A DNA stretch of 64,000 bases from Silene conica. Taxonomy: Eukaryota; Streptophyta; Magnoliopsida; Caryophyllales; Caryophyllaceae. The position numbers were made by a program, and so were the translations under genes. Below the pieces are notes generated by a model, which worked only from the letters and a program-made list of their open reading frames with translations, was not told where the DNA came from and searched no databases. This document shows, one piece after another, positions 35,585-47,286 of this stretch. The stretch is taken from positions 30,881,501 through 30,945,500 of the forward strand of contig CM055315.2 of assembly GCA_029255685.2 (NCBI GenBank). The letters are read 5' to 3'. Positions within the stretch are counted from its first letter, which is position 1. Each line of letters starts with the position of its first letter.

Positions 35585-38058
35585 GATTGATATTGATATG
35601 AGGACTACAAAATTTTTAAACATATGAAGAAATTAAATGCTAATCGTTTTAATTTTCATTTTTAACTTGTAAACATATTTACTAAGTTGATGCATCTATA
35701 AAATGACCTCTATCCAATTTTATAAATGATTCCAAGACCCAAACCCATACTACCGAAATCGTGAACCACTGGAACTCCGACTCAATGATATGGTTTGGTG
35801 GGTTAAAATAAACCGGTTCTACCCTAGAACTCTTGGTTGATGACAAATCATTATTTATTCATCTTAGCCCGGAACACATTGACCACTGGTCCTCTACACT
35901 TCCGTTGAGTACAAACCAAATTTCAAATGCATCGGGATGCGATCCGCCCACTGGACTGAATCCATCCCATCGCCCCACTTATCCTACGTAATGGGGTTCG
36001 TACTGCCCACTGGACTAGCACCACCTCACGAAATAGAAGCTCATGGGTTCTACTATTTGGTAAGGCTAATCCTCAATTGTTTTTGTTTAATATAGAGGTC
36101 TTGTCAATTTATTATCCATCTCCTTTAAGCGAATTAAATTGGTGAACTCGATAATTATAATTGACACGGTCGTTTTTAACGATCTAAACTAGTAGCATGT
36201 TTATGGCGATTTGGCTATGCATGCAAACATATTAAAATGCAAAAGCAAAAGCAATAAAGCAATAAAATCCTAGTATGGCCTTCCTAGTAATAGTAAAAAC
36301 TAATTAACTATTACAAATTCGGAAACCAACTCCTTGGTCCCTTGAACTTCATTGGCACGCCATCCAAGAAAACACCGTCTTGCCGGAACTCCTTTCCGTA
36401 TGGCACCGTCTTTTGGATCTTCGGAATTACAATAAAATAATACAACTATTCTATTGTAAAACTGAAAATTAAATTACAAACCCGTGATACGAGATCACAT
36501 AAATTACAACCGAATCAATTTTCCCTTTCATTACGGGTAATATTGATTAAAACTAAGGCCATACTAAGAAAAATTACATAATTCCAAATTATATAAATAA
36601 CATTCAAAATATGACATTCATATTAAATAAATTGCAATAATAAAATATGTATGCTCATGCTCAATTTTTAATGCCAAATCGCCTTATGGGAGCAAATATC
36701 TCATATTTGTTTACGGTTTTTACGGATATGCAAGATTTTAACTATTAAAATCATCCAAAATTTCATAAATCTCATTTATGTCCAAGTTAATCATCCTAAC
36801 TTACTTTAGGAATCAATGTTTAGTCTCTACTAATATTTGATCATGATCTAACTTGATTTTGCATTATTGTTCATAAATTACTTGTATTTTCGGGAAAAAT
36901 AAACAAAATATGGCCAAATGAGTCAATAAAATTTGAAATTTAAAATTCAAAATTTTAAACTTTCTGGAAATTTTCTGAAAATTCAGAAATTAATAAAATG
37001 GTCTTTTGCAAATGTTTATGGTTTATTTCTTAAATAAATCGTATAAAAGCCGTTTTTATGGTTAAAAATCCGATTTAAATCATAAAAACTTGAAATAAAT
37101 TGCCATAAATTTTTAGTCATCCTAAAATACATATTAGAATCTGAAAATGACCAAAAATTACAGACCATACTCGAAATTTTATTTTCCGACTCATAAATTA
37201 CGATTATAATCTAATTAACTCATTAAAATTAATAATCATAAAAACAGAAACTTTTTGATATCCAACTTTTAGATCTGATGTTCCTATCATATAAGACATC
37301 TATGGGTAAAATTTCATGCCATAATATTAAGATTAACTATTTTTAACACAATAAGTCACTATTTATCCGATTTTAACCATTAAAATCATAAATCATGCAT
37401 CACTTGGGAATAAATTCCCAAAACTTACATACATACTGTAAATATTGCATGTGACATTGTGTGAAGTTTTTATGGCAAAATTCCAACTATAACTATTAAA
37501 GTCGAATTTAAGTCACTATTAATCCGATTTTTACTATAAAAATCATTAATCATGCAAAATAATTCCAATAATTTCGAAAATTCATACAGGAACTTTATAT
37601 ATTGCATGTGACTTATCATAAAATTTTTAAGGTCAAATTCGAAATATAACCTTATATACCCATTTTTACTCATATTATGACTATTTATCTCATAAAATTC
37701 ATAATCCATGCATATTAACTCCATTTCTTACGAAAAATCATATACAATATATTAAATATGCATGTGAGAACATATCAAAAAATCTCGGCCAGAAACTATT
37801 TTTAGCTATTTTTCCCATTAATTGTTGTTTAAAACCGATTTAAACTACAAAATATACAAATAAATATAAAAGTGAACAATAAAAATCCATAAAATTATTT
37901 TTATGTCCTAAAACCATTTTAGAAACAGAAACTTTAACATGCAAAATTATTTTGTGATTTATCATAATAAATCAAAATATTTCGAAAAATTTCGAAATGT
38001 ATGTTAAACCGATTTTAACATAAATCATGAATCCGATCATGCATGCAACAACCGTAAT
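35585..38058 (-). other. long leader of gag-only element 2
   Basis: About 2.5 kb of AT-rich DNA between PBS and gag, no supported frame. Its end next to the gag ATG contains a segment rich in alternating 'ccactgg' and 'gaccc' words (35740-36060) whose counterpart lies before gag in element 1 (10620-10990). Confidence 0.5.
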
Positions 38059-38060
38059 GC

Positions 38061-38072
38061 TCTGATACCAAT
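38061..38072 (-). promoter_or_regulatory. primer binding site of gag-only element 2
   Basis: gctctgataccaat next to the LTR start at 38073; on the minus strand TGGTATCAGAGC, the initiator-Met tRNA type. Confidence 0.88.
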
Positions 38073-39366
38073 TGTTGGAAACTAGGTTCCTTATTTTATA
38101 CTCAAATCTAATATGAGTTTTGTTTCTTTAAGTTTAGTCATAAAAACTTAAATAGATCTTATGCATGCAAGATGATATCATAAGATGAGATTGTCCTTAC
38201 ATTGGTTTTAGAAGGTTTATACTCAATAATCACCTATTACTTGAGTCTTCAATACCGAAATCCTCTTGTAACGATCTAACAAAAATCGTCTCCTAAAGGT
38301 GCGTATCAAGGACCCGATCTCAAACTATTACTAATTTTGTTACTAGAAAATTAGTATTAGTATACTAGAAATATTAATAATATTACCCTTAATATTATTA
38401 ATATGGAAATAATAACTTACTTAGTAAAACTATTTTACTAAAATTTGGAGAATGGAGTTGTAGTGTTTATGGGAGATGTGTGTTGATTGAACAATGAAAC
38501 ATGCACTAGCAACTTCTACAAGTTTTTGAGTGAATGAAGTATTGCATATATAGAGCAAAATTGGGTTGTTTGCTCTATCACATGGCCGGCCAACATGAGC
38601 CACCTTAGGCCAATGCATGCCTCATTATCTCTTACACAAAGCATGTAAGATTCCTTACATCCCTTTTGTGTAAGATGCACACAATCAACTTAATCACTCA
38701 AACACACAACCTACACACATACATGTATTACACGGCTGAAATGGGTCTTATAATGGACCCATTTTATCTTTGTCAATTGTGTTAATTTGTAAAATGTCAC
38801 ATATGTTCCATAACACATGACTCAATTTGTTAATTGTGCAATTTTAACTATTAAAATTCACAATTTACAAATTTATTACATTTAAATAATTATACTAATA
38901 ATTCGGAATTATTATTGTATAAAATGTAATATCATAATTTTAATTACAACTCTTTGTCATTTTATGATCAACCGTGTTCATTCTCAATTTAATCGTTTCC
39001 TAAACGAATAAATAAAACCGAGTAATAAAAACAATTTTACTACTTTGACTTTAATTATTATTATAATCCCATTATAAAAATATTCGTCATTTAAAATTAT
39101 TTCCAAAATTTCCAGTTATTAATTAATTTGTATCCAATACAATATTAATTAATTATTCCATTGAGACGGAATTCCCTAAAGATATGACCTTAAGGGATCA
39201 ACTGATCACCACCATCATATGACGATAATGTCAAACTCTAGACAGCCAATCATTATCGATAAATGTTGATCAGTTGACTTTAAAAGAGTAACACTCCCAG
39301 TTGTGTTTCATTTAAATGAGTTTTAATTACGTCAACACACTATTGTCGAGGACACTTCCTCCAACA
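38073..39366 (-). repeat. 5' LTR of gag-only element 2
   Basis: 1,294 bp, the same length as 30055-31348 and about 99.6% identical by eye. Followed by tatat, the right half of the target duplication. Confidence 0.92.
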
Positions 39367-39371
39367 TATAT

Positions 39372-39877
39372 AAGTGTTAGTTACCTCAATTTTTTTTTTC
39401 TGCGTATCATAAAATTGACAAGTATGTATTGTTGCTTTAAAAGTCGGATGCTAGTTTCCCAGTATAGAGTAATTAACTTATCAGATGATTTGTGACTCTT
39501 GTTTCGGTGGTCTTCTTGAGCTTTGGATGTGGAATTTTATAATGGAGTTACGGGGACGTAACCATGTTGTAAGGAGGACAGGACTGTAAAATCTTATTGA
39601 TTTATGATATGGCAATTGGTATGTCGTGATTGTTTGAATATATTTGATAGTCCTGATTACTTACGTTATGCATTATTTTGTGATTCACGAAGTATTCTTT
39701 AATTTTGTTATACGTTAGACTTTGGGGGCAAAGTTTTCTTAACGAGGGTAGGATGTAACATTTCGCGTTTTGAAGCCTATAGAAGTGCTACTTGTGTTGT
39801 TTCATGCTTGTTGAGTGTTTCGTTATCGTTAAGGGGTGGCGAACTTCAGGACAAAGTTCATTTTAAGGAGGGAAGAT
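39372..39877 (+). other. interior of the LARD-like element, 3' part
   Basis: About 0.5 kb of non-coding DNA ending in the polypurine tract aaggagggaagat (39865-39877) directly before the 3' LTR. No gene. Confidence 0.65.
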
Positions 39878-40178
39878 TGTAATACCCCGTATTTTAGCCT
39901 CGGTCAACGGCAGTCAAAACTTGTTTTATACAAGTTTTTAAAATGAAATGTTTATGAAGTATTTTATGTAAACTATTATTATTTTTTAAATCGTATTTCT
40001 ACGATTATTTCGTATTTCATAATCATTTCATATTTAATGATTATTTCTTAAAAATGTCATTTCATTCGTATTTCTTTATTTTGATAATATATTTATAATT
40101 AAATATATTTCCTATTTTATAATTATTTCTCATTTATATTTGTTTTATTATTTAAATCGTAATTATATTTATATTTTA

Positions 40179-40234
<56 letters not shown>

Positions 40235-40568
40235 TTTAGTAAGTACTAATAATTTATATTCTTATAATTAATTTAATCAATATTTACTGCTACTAAATTA
40301 CATAATTTAATTAGTATAATTATGTATATGTCGCGTTTATTTTGAGTTACGAACAAAGAACGGGTATAGTCATATAGGTTCGCGGGGTGTGTGATGGGCT
40401 TGGGCTTGGTATGAGGACCGTGTATGGGAACCGTGTATGGGAACAAAATAATAAACAAACCCTAGCCTACTCCATCGACATACTACACATGTAACAAACC
40501 CTAACACCCTATTCTACCATATGCCTCCATCGACACCTTAACCTGCCTCCATCAACACTCACCAAAAC
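39878..40568 (+). repeat. 3' LTR of the LARD-like element, first part
   Basis: Matches 25014-25652 with a few percent difference and an expanded (AT)n run at about 40182-40231. Ends where the reversed Athila-like copy starts. Confidence 0.85.
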
Positions 40569-41658
40569 ATGCTTCATAAAGCGGTTGGACTTTGGACTTT
40601 GCAAGATTATCTAAACTGGACTCTCACTGGTCGCTCAATCGCTCAAACAAACACAAGGCAATATATAGTGCACGATAGGAAAAATCGAGATCACTTACCT
40701 AACTACGACCTATAAGAACATGCATGCAATCTAACATGAATAGAGTCTCTACAACTGTACATATGCATTCCCACACTTTAATGACCATGACACATGCCGA
40801 GGATAGTTATGAGATATGTGAGGCTATGGGTAAGAAGGGGATGAAAATGAATTTGGAAAAAACTGGAGTTAAAACCCAAGCTAGTAACCATGAAAACCAA
40901 ATTATATATATCTCCCAACTTCATACTCAATAAATCAATACACAACAATGTAGATTGGGTGCATCCAACTCTCAATACCTCAAAAACTTATCAACTCCCC
41001 ATAAGATACGATATATAAAAAAACATGGGAGTAGAAAAATCGTCAATTGATTTCTTCAACTTTTCACACATGACTTTTTCTTCTTTCTTTGTCTTCATCA
41101 TACTACCCTTTTTCTGATGTTTTTTTTCACCCATTTTTCTTATGACAAGATAAAGTAACCAAATTGTAAAACAACACATTTCCAAAAGGCTACTATTACT
41201 AGCTCGGCTAGGGTGGGCAAAATCATGGACTGTAGTTATATGGGACAATAAATAGGCAAATTTGGCTTTGTGAAGCTTACGGGTAAGATGAAAAAAGGGA
41301 AACCTCTACCACATGTGTCAACAAACCGCAAACCCGAATGCATACAGGTATAAAGAAGACTAAACTCATGTTTATGCAAATTGATGTTACATGTCTCATA
41401 AGGAGTAACTACTCACTTTCCTAGTTGAACCGGTCATGAAGGTCACCGGTTGTAGGCTCTAATTCCTTAGAAAGTTATTGTAGGTTGCCAGAATATCAAA
41501 TCCAGTCTACTTGTCCAACATGCTTTGAAACGAGATTCGAGAAAATTGCCAAAGAACTTGCTAAAAGATGTGAAACAATTACCTAATTTGAGTTTTCTGA
41601 CGGTTTAACAGCACTGAGAAACTCCAAACTAACTCGATCTAGTATGCAAAAGTAAACG

Positions 41659-42667
41659 TGTAACACCCCGATTTATTAAAGAGCCTTTAGCAAGACATCC
41701 TCAGTAAATCGAGCTGTTACCATCTCGATTATATCCAAGGTAGTGAATAACAAAGTAAATCAAACCAAAGTACTTTATACAAAAACTGATTAAATTTAAA
41801 GTTTGATGTTACAAATAATACACAGCGGAAACTAAGGTACAACTGATAACTTCAAGTATGTGATCTAAATCTAAGTCGGTCCATCCAAGTGCTCACGTCA
41901 TCTCGTGCTCCCACAGCACCATTTTTCCTGTCAAAACTACTCCCCATTACGGATCATCACAGGTGTCACACGAATACACAGGGTAACCACGAGGTTGAGT
42001 AGAGGAAATCAACAAATAAAACATAATCGTTAGTAGAAATGCATCCTCCTCCAACTCCGAACCACAAGACCCAATAACTCCACTCCATATCACAAGACCC
42101 AATTTCTCCACTCCATATCACAAGACACAATTTCTCCACTCCATATCACAAGACCCATATCGCCACTCCATATCACAAGACCCATATCGCCACTCCATAT
42201 CACAAGACCCGACACCGTATTCCGCATCATAAGAATATACAGATAATTAATAACATGATAACTTTAATCATTTAATATGACGTATAAAACTCACAACAGT
42301 TAATAATCACGTTCATATCATAAACGAGTTCACATTTATTCCCCTACCTCAAATTGCAAAATGACAACCGAACAGCTGCTAGAAGTGTTCCACGCGGAAA
42401 CCGTCACCTAACATATATTATGGAACGAATTAAAAATCTTCCCGAACCCCATAACTCAAGTTACACCTACTTTAAAAAGCAACCTTCTAAAAGTGGAAAG
42501 TTCCCTAAAATGGGACTTCCCCGAAATAACAATTTTCTTAAAATGAAAACTTCCCAAAACTAGTAACTTCCCGACTCGTAAAAATCTCCGACTAAAACAA
42601 CTTAACACCTACCAACTATTACTACAACAATACTAATAAAATAATATAAAAAATATAATAATAATAA

Positions 42668-42705
<38 letters not shown>

Positions 42706-43819
42706 GTAATGTAACGTAAACAACGAAACAACCCTATTCTACCCCGTATCTCCAACCTGCGCGACAACCACCCCCCACTGCCGGCAACAACCACACACAG
42801 CCCCCCACACCACCTGCTCAACCACCGACACACACCTGACCCATCGACTCCCTCCGGCGGCCTATTACAACCCGCAGCCGACACAACACTACCGTAAACA
42901 GCTGCTGCCGCCACCGCTGACAGCCCTAGCACCACACATGACCACCTCCATCTCAACCTCCGACGACCAACGTGGTGTCACCGTGTCGACCTCCCCGAGT
43001 CAACGGTGACACCACTCCAATCCACCACCCGCGGACAGCCCCCTTCACGCCCTATACACTCTGTCGACCACCCACCGACGACTACCACCACCCACGACTA
43101 CCACCACCCACGACAAGCACTACCACCACAACCAGACCCTAACCCTCATCCTTACCCTTGACAAACGAGCCACTACGATACCCTATGACAACCGCGACGG
43201 CGAATAACAAACACAAAAGAACAACCATCTTACCTCGCCCGAAAATGCCCTAGAACGTCCCTGAAAAAGCCTTGGATTACCACCGCCGAGCTTCGCCCTC
43301 ATTCGCGCTCACGCCATCACAAAATAGGAGGTGGGGTTTGTCGAATAAAAGAAATAGGGTTTTTGGGAGGGTGTGTGGTGTTACGTGGGTTATACGGGAA
43401 ACAAGGTGGTAAATGGGTCGGTAAAAGGGTGGGTGCGTGTTTGGCCCATATTACATGACATACGATTTACCAACCATCCCGACTCAAAGTCTGATATAAC
43501 ACGTAACTTATAATAAGCTTATTCGATATGTACACAGTAATGATTAATACGCTATGATTATAACATTAAACTCCGTGTTAACTTAATAATAAATAGTCTC
43601 GAGTCAAAACCCGAGTCTCAGAAATGCTAGATATTACATATAACCTAAACACGATATAATTAACTAACACTCACACTCGGCATGCCACTAATACGTATAA
43701 AATATTAAACACTTAAATAAAATACCAAAATAGATATTAATTATCGAATACAACGTTTACATACTACCGACTCGTCAACATAAATTAATAAATATTACAA
43801 TAAAATACGGAGTATTACA
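41659..43819 (-). repeat. reversed solo LTR related to the LARD-like LTR
   Basis: 2,161 bp, + strand TGTAACACCCCGATTTATT ... CGGAGTATTACA, flanked by aaacg on both sides (41654-41658, 43820-43824), the 5-bp duplication expected of a single integration followed by LTR-LTR recombination. Termini and the block around 41880-41990 resemble the reverse of the LTR at 25014, so it belongs to a related family. Holds a 27-28-bp tandem repeat (42081-42205). Confidence 0.85.
42081..42205. repeat. 27-28-bp tandem repeat inside the solo LTR
   Basis: About 4.5 copies of a unit beginning cactccatatcacaagac, period 28 then 27 bp, with no unique spacers. An LTR minisatellite. Confidence 0.85.
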
Positions 43820-44145
43820 AAACGTGAGTTTTTTTTCTATTTTGTAGTTTTAGGATGCAAGGGAAATGAAAAAACAATGCATACGTAAATGAAACGTGAT
43901 AACTGAAATGTAATAAAAATAATATGCAGACCATTTATGGATGCATAACCTCCCCAAACCAAACCGTACAATGTCCTATGCATCCATAAATGGTCTGCAT
44001 ATTATTTTTATTACATTTCTGTTATCACGTTTCATTTACGTATGCATTGTTTTTTCATTTCCCTTGCATCCTAAAACTACCAAATAGAAAAAAACTCACG
44101 TTTTGTAATACTCCGTATTTTATTGTAATATTTATTAATTTATGT
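43778..44145. repeat. near-perfect inverted duplication, 170-bp arms
   Basis: Left arm 43778-43947 and right arm 43977-44145 are reverse complements with about three differences, separated by a 29-bp loop (acctccccaaaccaaaccg...). The left arm contains the last about 42 bp of the solo LTR, its target duplication and adjoining Athila 3' UTR; the right arm is the mirror image and ends abruptly against the CACTA exon at 44146. The duplication therefore arose after the solo-LTR element inserted. The form fits a fold-back or template-switch repair event rather than a transposon end. Confidence 0.9.
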
Positions 44146-45660
44146 CCCGGGTTGCAGCTCTGAGTAGTGAACTCCGCCCCCTGTTGACTTAAGTATTCTT
44201 CAATTGCCTTCAGCCTTTGGGATGTCTCGAGATCACGTTCTCTTAGCTGAGCATTCTCTCGAAGAACTCTGCCGACGATACCTGCAATGAATAGTCAAAC
44301 ATGATATTATATTCATTTAATAAACGGTTAAATAATTGGTTAGTCTTAATTTTTAATAAACTATAAAATACAAACCTGGGGTGTATGATGATTGGGTCCC
44401 AGCACTTGAGTGACGACGACGCTCGTAAATGACTGGGGCTGCATTTCCCATACCGAGTATCAACCCTTTCTTGTTGAAACCGCCGTGTTCTTCGAAGTAG
44501 ATCTCGTTGTCGTCGATATCTTGCTCCGGGATCCCTTCACTTATCATTTTCGACTTTCTTCAAAAAACTTTTTCCTACAAAACAAAAATAAAATGTGATT
44601 AGTATACGTTAATTAATTAGTAAACCAAATTACTAAAACATAAAGAAAAGTTTTTGTTAACTTACAAAGAGTGCTTTGGGTTTCGTTGATAGCCAACCCT
44701 TCTTGGCATGCTTTTTTGTCTTCTCCAGCAACTTCAAGGCGGATGGTACATCCCTCCCATCTTCTCCAGCCTGCAATTTAAATCCAACGGCACTTGTTAA
44801 AAAAAACATTCAAGATTGTCAAAGGGTGAAAATTATTCAAGACAAGAAAAAGTGAATTAAAAACTAAGAAATTACCATTTCATCCATCATCTGTAGGGTG
44901 TTTTTACGACCCATAATGTGAGTACCTAAGGCCTTGCCTTTTTCGGTACTTCCCGACATCCGATTGGTCTTGTTTTTGTCGGATTTCTCTTGGAATTTTG
45001 GATCGTCCTTTCTACCCTTTAGTTGTTCGAAAATATCGACCGGTATCCACTGCGGCCTTTGCTCCGTTGTTTTCCTCATAGCGTAGTGGATTCTTTTGCG
45101 AAGGCGGTCTTTCCTCATGTCTTCCCACGCCGACCTAACCGTTGCTCTATCACGAGGGTGAAAGGTAACTTGTTTCTGTTTCAAAAAAAAAAATAGTTAA
45201 ATAGATATGAAACAATAAATAGGTAATAAATAATAAAACGGAAATAGGTAAACAGTTAATAAATACCTCAAACCAATTCCACCACTCTTCCTTAATGGCA
45301 TCCGACGCGGCTGACCAGTTGGGCGCATAGTCCTTGTAGTTGCAAATAATGGTCTTTGTTATAAGATTAGAAACGTCTTTGTCACTGAACCTGAAAAAGA
45401 GTTAAATGTGAAAATAAAATAGTCAACAAGTAATCATATTATAATCAATATATACATATATATAATCAATTATCCGTAAACAAATAAGATACTTACCACT
45501 TGGCGCCTTCGTAATCAGTCGGATCAAGGTGTACTCGATGTGTAGGCGGCTGAGGCTCAGGTGGAACAATCTCGTCCTCATCATCATTAGCTCCCGATCG
45601 TCCTCCCTCGGGCTGACGACTACCACCACCTCGTCGTCTTCCGCCCGGCATATAATTATC
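44146..45660 (-). pseudogene. CACTA Ptta/En/Spm-type (Transposase_24) gene, spliced, 3' end missing
   Basis: Candidate exons on the minus strand: 45660-45499 from ATG (MPGGRRRGGGSRQPEGG; acidic, Pro-rich; donor GTAAGT); 45391-45267 (SDKDVSNLITKTII, NWSAASDAIKEEWWNWFE); 45173-44876 (HPRDRATVRSAWEDMRKDRL, RPQWIPVDIFEQLKG, DPKFQEKSDKNKTNRM, GTHIMGRKNTLQMM); 44771-44667 (KLLEKTKKHAKKGWL; donor GTAAGT); about 44565-44376 (HGGFNKKGLILGMGNAAP); about 44282-44146 (RVLRENAQLRERDLETSQRL, coiled-coil). The W-x-F, R-x-x-W-x-P, K-S-x-K-N-x-x-R and GLILGMG motifs are those of the Ptta/En/Spm plant transposase family, related to TNP1/TNPA-type DNA-binding proteins. Exon borders are inferred from GT/AG signals. 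The last exon runs into the inverted duplication, so the C-terminus is lost. Confidence 0.75.
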
Positions 45661-45847
45661 AAACTAATATAGCAACAATTAGAAAGAAATGCTTTACGTA
45701 ATTAAAAACTTGAATAATAAGATTAATAAGATAATTTCATTGACATTAAGCCATACGGCATCTACAATAATTTCAACAAATACAAGATTATCGAATCTAA
45801 TAGATAGTAGTCCTAATCATCATCATCATCACTTGAACAATTTATTC

Positions 45848-45925
45848 CTACCAACACCAACACCAACACCAACACCAACAACACCAACACCAACACCAAC
45901 ACCAACACCGACACCAACACCAACC
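45848..45925. repeat. (ACCAAC)n microsatellite
   Basis: About 13 hexamer units with two slips, upstream of the CACTA gene start. Long frames on either strand here are products of the repeat. Confidence 0.9.
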
Positions 45926-45991
45926 TGCAAAAAAAAAAAACAATTTACATATATTGGTCTGGGGTCCTTATCTCTCCAGCCTAAACCCATC

Positions 45992-46198
45992 TTTGAATCT
46001 TTCATATCATTAGTAAACACTCTTATATTTTCTTGATTGTAATGAGACAAAAATTGGGCAGCACTTCCCTATTGTTCTCCAAATACATTATATAGAATGT
46101 ATTTGGAGAACAATAAGGAAGTGTTGCCCAATTTTTGTTTCATTACAATCAAGAAAATATACGAGTGTTTACTACCTAAATGGCATGAAAGATTCAAA
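45992..46198. repeat. fold-back hairpin with ~100-bp arms in the CACTA 5' region
   Basis: Left arm 45992-46089 and right arm 46096-46198 are reverse complements with roughly 10-15% mismatch, around a 6-bp loop (atatag). It lies between the subterminal repeat block and the first coding exon, so a CACTA transcript would fold into a long imperfect hairpin. Could be a MITE, a local inverted duplication or a small-RNA-producing stem. Confidence 0.85.
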
Positions 46199-46199
46199 A

Positions 46200-46887
46200 A
46201 CAGTCCCAAAACGGGGACTATTCAACAATTACACCTAATGTGTAATTATTGAACGGGTACTATTCAAGAATATTCTAAACAAATCAACAACACTAACAAT
46301 CAACAACAATGCAAATTTTATATCAAAAATCAATCGTCCTAAACATCTTAACAACATTATGCGACGGATTTGGGACGGAATTAGCTACTAACCTAATATC
46401 ACTAACCACCTAACAATACTAACTAAACTAATCAAATAACAATTAAACTAAACTAACTATTCCTAATAACAATAAAAAAACAATAATACGGAATTTGCGA
46501 CGGAATTTTGCGACGGATTAAACATAACTAATTAAGACGGTATATAAATAACGAAAGTTAGTATACATACATAAGGAGAAATGGAGAAGAAAGAAAGAAG
46601 TGGCGGCGGCAAGGTGGCGGCGGTGAGGTGGTGGCGGCGGTGAGGTGGCAGGAGGAAGGGAGAAGAAAGGAGAAGGAGAGGAAGGAGGAGGAAGGAGGAG
46701 GAAGGAGGAAGGAGGAAGGAGGAAGGAGGAAGGAGGAGGAGGCGGCTGCGGCGGCGGCGGCGGCGGCGTGGTAGGGTGGTGGTGTGGTGGGGTGGTGGGT
46801 GTCGCAATCGCTTTAAGGGTTTTAGGTTATAAGTTATGAAATCGATTTGGGGAAAAATATGACCCGCGGAGTCTGTATATTATTACT
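46200..46887 (-). promoter_or_regulatory. CACTA promoter/leader region
   Basis: Non-coding. Contains isolated gcgacgg words (46361, 46497, 46512), a purine-rich GGA/GGC tract (46565-46795) that would give a CT-rich leader in the minus-strand transcript, and no supported ORF. Confidence 0.45.
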
Positions 46888-47270
46888 TTGCGACGGACAT
46901 TTGCGACGGAATTTCCGTCGCAAAGTTGGTCAACGTCAAACCTTGACCAGATTTGCGACGGAAATTCCGTCGCAAAAGTCAATATTTGCGACGGAATTTC
47001 CGTCGCAAATCTGGTCAAGGTTTGACGTTGGCCAACTTTTGGTCAAGTCTGGTCAATATGTTTGCGACGGAATTTCCGTCGCAAAAGTCAATATTTGCGA
47101 CGGATTTTCCGTCGCAAACTTTCCCGCCATTTGACTTTCACTTCGCGGGTCTGGGAAATTTAGGTCCGTCGCAAATTCCGTCGCAAAAGAAAAATCCGTC
47201 GCAAAGTCCGTCCCAAAACCAAATTTGCGACGGCTTTTCTATCCGTCGCAAATTTTCCGTCGCAAAGGCA
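46888..47270. repeat. CACTA subterminal palindromic repeat array
   Basis: About fifteen to twenty copies of tttgcgacgg or its reverse ccgtcgcaaa; many are joined as palindromes of the form tttgcgacggaa-tttccgtcgcaaa (for example around 46902-46926, 46951-46976, 46986-47009, 47060-47086, 47094-47117). Subterminal repeats are where TNPA-type proteins bind in En/Spm. Confidence 0.9.
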
Positions 47271-47286
47271 GCATTTTTTTGTAGTG

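Larger units (their letters stand above)
30055..39366 (-). mobile_element. gag-only LTR retrotransposon 2, reversed relative of element 1, looks whole
   Basis: A 9,312-bp element with 1,294-bp LTRs (30055-31348, 38073-39366) and target duplication tatat (30050-30054, 39367-39371). On the minus strand it runs LTR, PBS (38072-38059 region, reading TGGTATCAGAGC), leader, gag (35584-34655), a non-coding stretch, polypurine tract (next to 31349) and LTR. LTRs differ at about five positions (about 0.4%), suggesting insertion perhaps 0.1-0.3 million years ago under a usual plant rate. It is younger than element 1 and than the LARD-like element it sits in. No pol motifs found. Confidence 0.9.
44146..47286 (-). 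mobile_element. CACTA (En/Spm) DNA transposon, 3' end missing
   Basis: The right terminus ...tttttttgtagtg at 47286 reads CACTACAAAAAAATGC on the minus strand, the CACTA signature. Just inside it (46888-47270) is a dense block of gcgacgg/ccgtcgc subterminal repeats. A multi-exon minus-strand gene with Ptta/En/Spm-type (Transposase_24) motifs follows. No TNPD-type transposase core is seen. The left terminus is absent: the element stops at the inverted duplication at 44145. The right flank cag (47287-47289) would be one half of the 3-bp target duplication. This element therefore cannot move by itself. Confidence 0.85.

Noticed and set aside
30412-38618. 62-residue minus frame present twice (30412-30600, 38430-38618)
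   Set aside because: It is the same stretch in the two LTRs of gag-only element 2, not two genes.
42081-42205. Short regularly repeated units that could look like a CRISPR array
   Set aside because: Units are contiguous with 27-28-bp period and no unique spacers, inside a plant solo LTR; it is a minisatellite.
43460-43820. Idea that the solo LTR is the missing 3' LTR of the reversed Athila copy
   Set aside because: Its ends (TGTAACACC...TATTACA) and aaacg duplication are of the LARD-like type, not the Athila TGAT...GTCA type.
45689-46036. Open frames on both strands rich in Thr-Pro or Val-Gly
   Set aside because: Produced by the (ACCAAC)n microsatellite and the fold-back arm; no gene evidence.
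46532-46839. Open frames over the GGA/GGC-rich tract
   Set aside because: Low-complexity product of a purine repeat in the CACTA leader region.
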